From Luzula sylvatica (lineage: Eukaryota; Streptophyta; Magnoliopsida; Poales; Juncaceae): 64,000 nucleotides of DNA. Positions 58,701-64,000 of this stretch are shown here, in pieces. The notes below the pieces were generated by a model. The model did not search any database. It saw nothing but the letters and a program-made list of their open reading frames with translations, and had not been told where the DNA came from. Both the position numbers and the translations under genes were made by a program. The number at the start of each line of letters is the position of its first letter. Position 1 is the first letter of the stretch. The stretch spans positions 14,532,393-14,596,392 of the forward strand of contig OX326960.1 in assembly GCA_946800325.1 (NCBI GenBank), given 5' to 3'.

Positions 58701-61700
58701 TAGTATTTGTGAAATTTGGTGAAAAGCTATGTAGTAAAAGATACGATACAATTGATCTAAAAACATGTTATTTGAACTCCTCAAAGCGTTAAAATCTTGT
58801 TTTGAATCGAAAAACAAACTTTCTTAGTGTTTGTGAAATTTGGTGAAAAGTAATGTACTAAAAGATACGATACAAATGATCTGAAAACACGTTATTTGAA
58901 CTCCTCAAAGCGTTAAAATCTTGTTTTGAATCGAAAAACAAACTTTCTTAGTGTTTGTGAAATTTGGTGAAAATTTATGTAGTAAAAGATATGATACCAT
59001 TGATCTAAAAACACGTTATTTGAACTCCTCAAAGCGTTAAAATCTTGTTTTGAATCGAAAAACAAACTTTCTTAGTGTTTGTGAAATTTGGTGAAAAGTT
59101 ATGTACTAAAAGAAACGATACGAATGATCTGAAAACACGCTATTTGAACTCCTGAAAGCGTTAAAATCTTGTTTTGAATCGAAAAACAAACTTTCTTAGT
59201 GTTTGTGAAATTTGGTGAAAAGTTATGTAGTAAAAGATACGATACAATTGATCTAAAAACACGTTATTTGAACTCCTCAAAGCGTTAAAATCTTGATTTG
59301 AATTGAAAAACAAACTTTCTTAGTGTTCGTGAAATTTGGTGAAAAGTTATGTGGTAAAAGATACGATACAAATGATCTAAAAACACGTTATTTGAACACC
59401 CCAAAGCGTTAAAATCTTGTTTTGAAACGAAAAACAAACTTTCTTAGTGTTTGTGATATTTGGTGAAAAATTATGTAGTAAAAGATACGATACAATTGAT
59501 CTCAAAACACGTTATTTGAACTCCTCAAAGCGTTAAAATCTTGTTTTGAATCGAAAAACAAACTTTCTTAGTGTTTGTGAAATTTGGTGAAAAGTTATGT
59601 AGTAAAATATACGATACAATTGATCTAAAAACACGTTATTTGAACTCCTCAAAGCGTTAAAATCTTGTTTTGAATCGAAAAACAAACTTTCTTAGTGTTT
59701 GTGAAATTTGGTGAAAAGTTATGTAGTAAAAGATACGATACAATTGATCTAAAAACACGTTATTTGAACTCCTCAAAGCGTTAAAATCTTGTTTTGAATC
59801 GAAAAACAAACTTTCTTTGTGTTTGTGAAATTTGGTGAAAAGCTATGTAGTAAAAGATACGATACAATTGATCTAAAAACACGTTATTTGAACTCCTCAA
59901 AGCGTTAAAAACTTGTTTTGAATCGAAAAACAAACTTTCTTAGTGTCTGTGAAATTTGGTGAAAAGTTATGTAGTAAAAGATACGATACAATTGATCTAA
60001 AAACACGTTATTCGAATTCCTCAAAGCGTTAAAATCTTGTTTTGAATCGAAAAACTAACTTTCTTAGTGTTTGTGAAATTTGGTGAAAAGTTATGTACTA
60101 AAAGATACGATACAATTGATCTAAAAACACGTTATTTGAACTCCTCAAAGCGTTAAAATCTTGTTTTGAATCGAAAAACAAACTTTCTTAGTGTTTGTGA
60201 AATTTGGTGAAAAGTTATGTAGTAAAAGATACGATACAATTGATCTAAAAACACGTTATTTGAACTCCTCAAAGCGTTAAAATCTTGATTTGAATTGGAA
60301 AACAAACTTTCTTAGTGTTTGTGAAATTTGGTGAAAAGTTATGTATTAAAAGATACGATACAATTGATCTAAAAACACGTTATTTCAACTCCTCAAAGCG
60401 TTAAAATCTTGTTTTGAATCGAAAAACAAACTTTCTTAGTGTTTGTGAAATTTGGTGAAAAGTTATGTACTAAAAGATACGATACAAATGATCTAAAAAC
60501 ACGTTATTTGAACTCCTCAAAGCGTTAAAATCTTGTTTTGAATCGAAAAACAAACTTTCTTAGTGTTTGTGAAATTTGGTGAAAAGTTATGTACTAAAAG
60601 ATACGATACAATTGATCTAAAAACACGTTATTTGAACTCCTCAAAGCGTTAAAATCTTGATTTGAATTGAAAAACAAACTTTCTTAGTGTTTGTGAAATT
60701 TGGTGAAAAGTTATGTAGTAAAAGATACGATACAATTGATCTAAAAACACGTTATTTGAACTCCTCAAAGCGTTAAAATCTTGATTTGAATAGAAAAACA
60801 AACTTTCTTAGTGTTCGTGAAATTTGGTGAAAAGTTATGTGGTAAAAGATACGATACAAATGATCTAAAAACACGTTATTTGAACACCCCAAAGCGTTAA
60901 AATCTTGTTTTGAAACGAAAAACACACTTTCTTAGTGTTTGTGATATATGGTGAAAAATTATGTAGTAAAAGATATGATACAATTGATCTCAAAACACGT
61001 TATTTGAACTCCTCAAAGCGTTAAAATCTTGTTTTGAATCGAAAAACAAACTTTCTTAGTGTTTGTGAAATTTGGTGAAAAGTTATGTAGTAAAATATAC
61101 GATACAATTGATCTAAAAACACGTTATTTGAACTCCTGAAAGCGTTAAAATCTTGTTTTGAATCGAAATACAAACTTTCTTAGTGTTTGTGAAATTTGGT
61201 GAAAAGTTATGTAGTAAAAGATACGATACAATTGATCTAAAAACACGTTATTTGAACTCCTCAAAGCGTTAAAATCTTGTTTTGAATCGAAAAACAAACT
61301 TTCTTTGTGTTTGTGATATTTGGTGAAAAGCTATGTAGTAAAAGATACGATACAATTGATCTAAAAACACGTTATTTGAACTCCTCAAAGCGTTAAAAAC
61401 TTGTTTTGAATCGAAAAACAAACTTTCTTAGTGTTTGTGAAATTTGGTGAAAAGTTATGTACTAAAAGATACGATACAAATGATCTAAAAACACGTTATT
61501 TGAATTCCTCAAAGCGTTAAAATCATGGTTTGAATCGAAAAACAAACTTTCTTAGTGTTTGTGAAATTTGGTGAAAAGTTATGTAGTAAAAGATACGATA
61601 CAAATGATCTCAAAACACGTTATTTGAACTCCTCAAGGCGTTAAAATCTTGATTTGAATTGAAAAACAAACTTTCTTTGTGTTTGTGAAATTTGGTGAAA

Positions 61701-64000
61701 AGCTATGTAGTAAAAGATACGATACAATTGATCTAAAAACACGTTATTTGAACTCCTCAAAGCGTTGAAAACTTGTTTTGAATCGAAAAACAAACTTTCT
61801 TAGTGTTTGTGAAATTTGGTGAAAAGTTATGTAGTAAAAGATACGATACAAATGATCTAAAGATACGACACAATTGATCTAAAACCACGCTATTTGAACT
61901 CCTCAAAGCGTTAAAATCTTGTTTTGAATCGAAAAACAAACTTTCTTAGTGTTTCTGAAATTTGGTGAAAAATTATGTAGTAAAAGATGCGATACAATTG
62001 ATCTAAAAACACGTTATTTGAACTCCTCAAAGCGTTAAAATCTTGTTTCGAATCGAAAAACAAACTTTCTTAGTGTTTGTGAAATTTGGTGAAAAGTTAT
62101 GTACTAAAAGATACGATACAAATGATCTAAAAACACGTTATTTGAACTCCTCAAAGCGTTAAAATCTTGTTTTGAATCGAAAAACAAACTCTCTTAGTGT
62201 TTGTGAAATTTGGTGAAAAGTTATGTAGTAAAAGATACGATACAATTGATCTAAAAACACGTTATTTGAACTCCGCAAAGCATTAAAATCTTGTTTTGAA
62301 TCGAAAAACAAACTTTCTTAGTGTTTGTGAAATTTGGTGAAAAGTTATGTAGTAAAAGATACGATACAATTGATCTAAAAACACGTTATTTGAACTCCTC
62401 AAAGCGTTAAAATCTTGATTTGAATTGGAAAACAAACTTTCTTAGTGTTTGTGAAATTTGGTGAAAAGTTATGTATTAAAAGATACGATACAATTGATCT
62501 AAAAACACGTTATTTGAACTCCTCAAAGCGTTAAAATCTTGTTTTGAATCGAAAAACAAACTTTCTTAGTGTTTGTGAAATTTGGTGAAAAGTTATGTAC
62601 TAAAAGATACGATACAAATGATCTAAAAACACGTTATTTGAACTCCTCAAAGCGTTAAAATCTTGTTTTGAATCGAAAAACAAACTTTCTTAGTGTTTGT
62701 GAAATTTGGTGAAAAGTTATGTACTAAAAGATAAGATACAATTGATCTAAAAACACGCTATTTGAACTCCTCAAAGCGTTAAAATCTTGTTTTGAATCGA
62801 AAAACAAACTTTCTTAGTGTTTGTGAAATTTGGTGAAAAGTTACGTAGTAAAAGATGCGACACAATTGATCTAAAAACACGTTTTTTGAACTCCTCAAAG
62901 CGTTAAAATCTTGTTTTGAATCGAAAAACAAACTTTCTTAGTATTTGTGAAATTTGGTGAAAAGCTATGTAGTAAAAGATACGATACAATTGATCTAAAA
63001 ACATGTTATTTGAACTCCTCAAAGCGTTAAAATCTTGTTTTGAATCGAAAAACAAACTTTCTTAGTGTTTGTGAAATTTGGTGAAAAGTAATGTACTAAA
63101 AGATACGATACAAATGATCTGAAAACACGTTATTTGAACTCCTCAAAGCGTTAAAATCTTGTTTTGAATCGAAAAACAAACTTTCTTAGTGTTTGTGAAA
63201 TTTGGTGAAAAGTTATGTAGTAAAAGATATGATACCATTGATCTAAAAACACGTTATTTGAATTCCTCAAAGCGTTAAAATCTTGTTTTGAATCGAAAAA
63301 CAAACTTTCTTAGTGTTTGTGAAATTTGGTGAAAAGTTATGTACTAAAAGAAACGATACAAATGATCTGAAAACACGCTATTTGAACTCCTGAAAGCGTT
63401 AAAATCTTGTTTTGAATCGAAAAACAAACTTTCTTAGTGTTTGTGAAATTTGGTGAAAAGTTATGTAGTAAAAGATACGATACAATTGATCTAAAAACAC
63501 GTTATTTGAACTCCTCAAAGCGTTAAAATCTTGATTTGAATTGAAAAACAAACTTTCTTAGTGTTCGTGAAATTTGGTGAAAAGTTATGTGGTAAAAGAT
63601 ACGATACAAATGATCTAAAAACACGTTATTTGAACACCCCAAAGCGTTAAAATCTTGTTTTGAAACGAAAAACAAACTTTCTTAGTGTTTGTGATATTTG
63701 GTGAAAAATTATGTAGTAAAAGATACGATACAATTGATCTCAAAACACGTTATTTGAACTCCTCAAAGCGTTAAAATCTTGTTTTGAATCGAAAAACAAA
63801 CTTTCTTAGTGTTTGTGAAATTTGGTGAAAAGTTATGTAGTAAAATATACGATACAATTGATCTAAAAACACGTTATTTGAACTCCTCAAAGCGTTAAAA
63901 TCTTGTTTTGAATCGAAAAACAAACTTTCTTAGTGTTTGTGAAATTTGGTGAAAAGTTATGTAGTAAAAGATACGATACAATTGATCTAAAAACACGTTA

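Larger units (their letters stand above)
29868..64000. repeat. 124-bp satellite array, block 3
   Basis: About 275 uninterrupted monomers in the same orientation as blocks 1 and 2, running off the right edge. The first part (to about 34.6 kb) uses variants of the left block. The next part (about 34.7-44 kb) uses the AAGATAAGATAC/GATATGATACC series. From about 49 kb a further sub-family carries GAACACCCCAAAG, GATATATGG or GATATTTGG, GTAAAATATACG and GAAATACAAAC. Marker monomers with the CATG/AATCATGG signature start at 30473, 32457, 37314, 39918, 44009 and 51593. I see no gene and no further insertion. Confidence 0.97.

Noticed and set aside
1..64000. CENP-B-box-like site in the monomer (minus strand TTTCGATTCAAAACAAG)
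   Set aside because: It matches the TTCGnnnnA half of the mammalian box but lacks the CGGG half, and plants are not known to use the same box. Treated as chance.
1..64000. Array read as a CRISPR or other spacer-repeat system
   Set aside because: The units are contiguous near-identical 124-bp monomers with no unique spacers, and the context is eukaryotic.
1..64000. A strict two-monomer (248-bp) dimer based on GTAC followed by CAAATG and GTAG followed by CAATTG
   Set aside because: The linkage holds in many places but is broken often (for example GTACTAAAAG followed by CAATTG at about 7365-7390 and widely after 49 kb), so a dimeric repeat is not supported.

Overview
This 64 kb window is almost entirely eukaryotic repetitive DNA from a flowering plant; the genus cannot be told from the sequence. 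The plant origin is inferred from a Ty3/gypsy retrotransposon of Athila/Tat type (plant-type primer site TGGCGCCGCTGCCGGGGA, TG..CA ends, G-rich 3' polypurine tract) and a PIF/Harbinger (Tourist-like) element with a TTA target duplication. I see no host protein-coding gene, no tRNA or rRNA gene, no CRISPR array and no bacterial operon.

Layout. (1) Positions 1-19423, 20962-23384 and 29868-64000 are one continuous head-to-tail array of a 124-bp, roughly 72% A+T satellite monomer, about 450 copies, all in the same orientation. The monomers carry diagnostic variants that recur in a fixed order, so the array is organised into higher-order repeats (HORs). Seven HOR units that begin with the same marker monomer are delimited in the first 17.6 kb, with lengths 2501, 2129, 3245, 2996, 1116, 2603 and 2996 bp. 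A 146-bp monomer with an internal 22-bp duplication is a second landmark and occurs ten times. The right half contains an exact-period tandem duplication of 21 monomers (35695-40902), an older 15-monomer offset duplication (45771-48974) and a differently marked sub-family from about 49 kb to the end. (2) Positions 19424-20961 hold a 1538-bp PIF/Harbinger-like non-autonomous element with 28-bp imperfect terminal inverted repeats, TTA target duplications and a large (TTA)n/(TTG)n core. (3) Positions 23385-29867 hold a 6483-bp LTR retrotransposon with two 1607-bp LTRs that differ at only five sites, flanked by a perfect AACAC target duplication. Its 3.27-kb interior has a gag-position ORF without recognisable Gag domains and a fragment resembling the C-terminal end of integrase. 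It has no protease, reverse transcriptase or RNase H, so it is non-autonomous.

How the parts relate. The satellite is the host array, and both mobile elements inserted into it; the monomer phase resumes exactly after each one. The LTR element looks young and would need proteins from an autonomous relative to move. The most unusual signals are a cluster of twelve 14-bp near-palindromes (TCCGTT-NN-AACGGA family) in each LTR, three copies of a polypurine-tract-like module inside the retroelement, and the nested HOR structure with several crossover junctions. The array is a candidate centromeric or other heterochromatic block, but nothing in the sequence alone proves centromere function.
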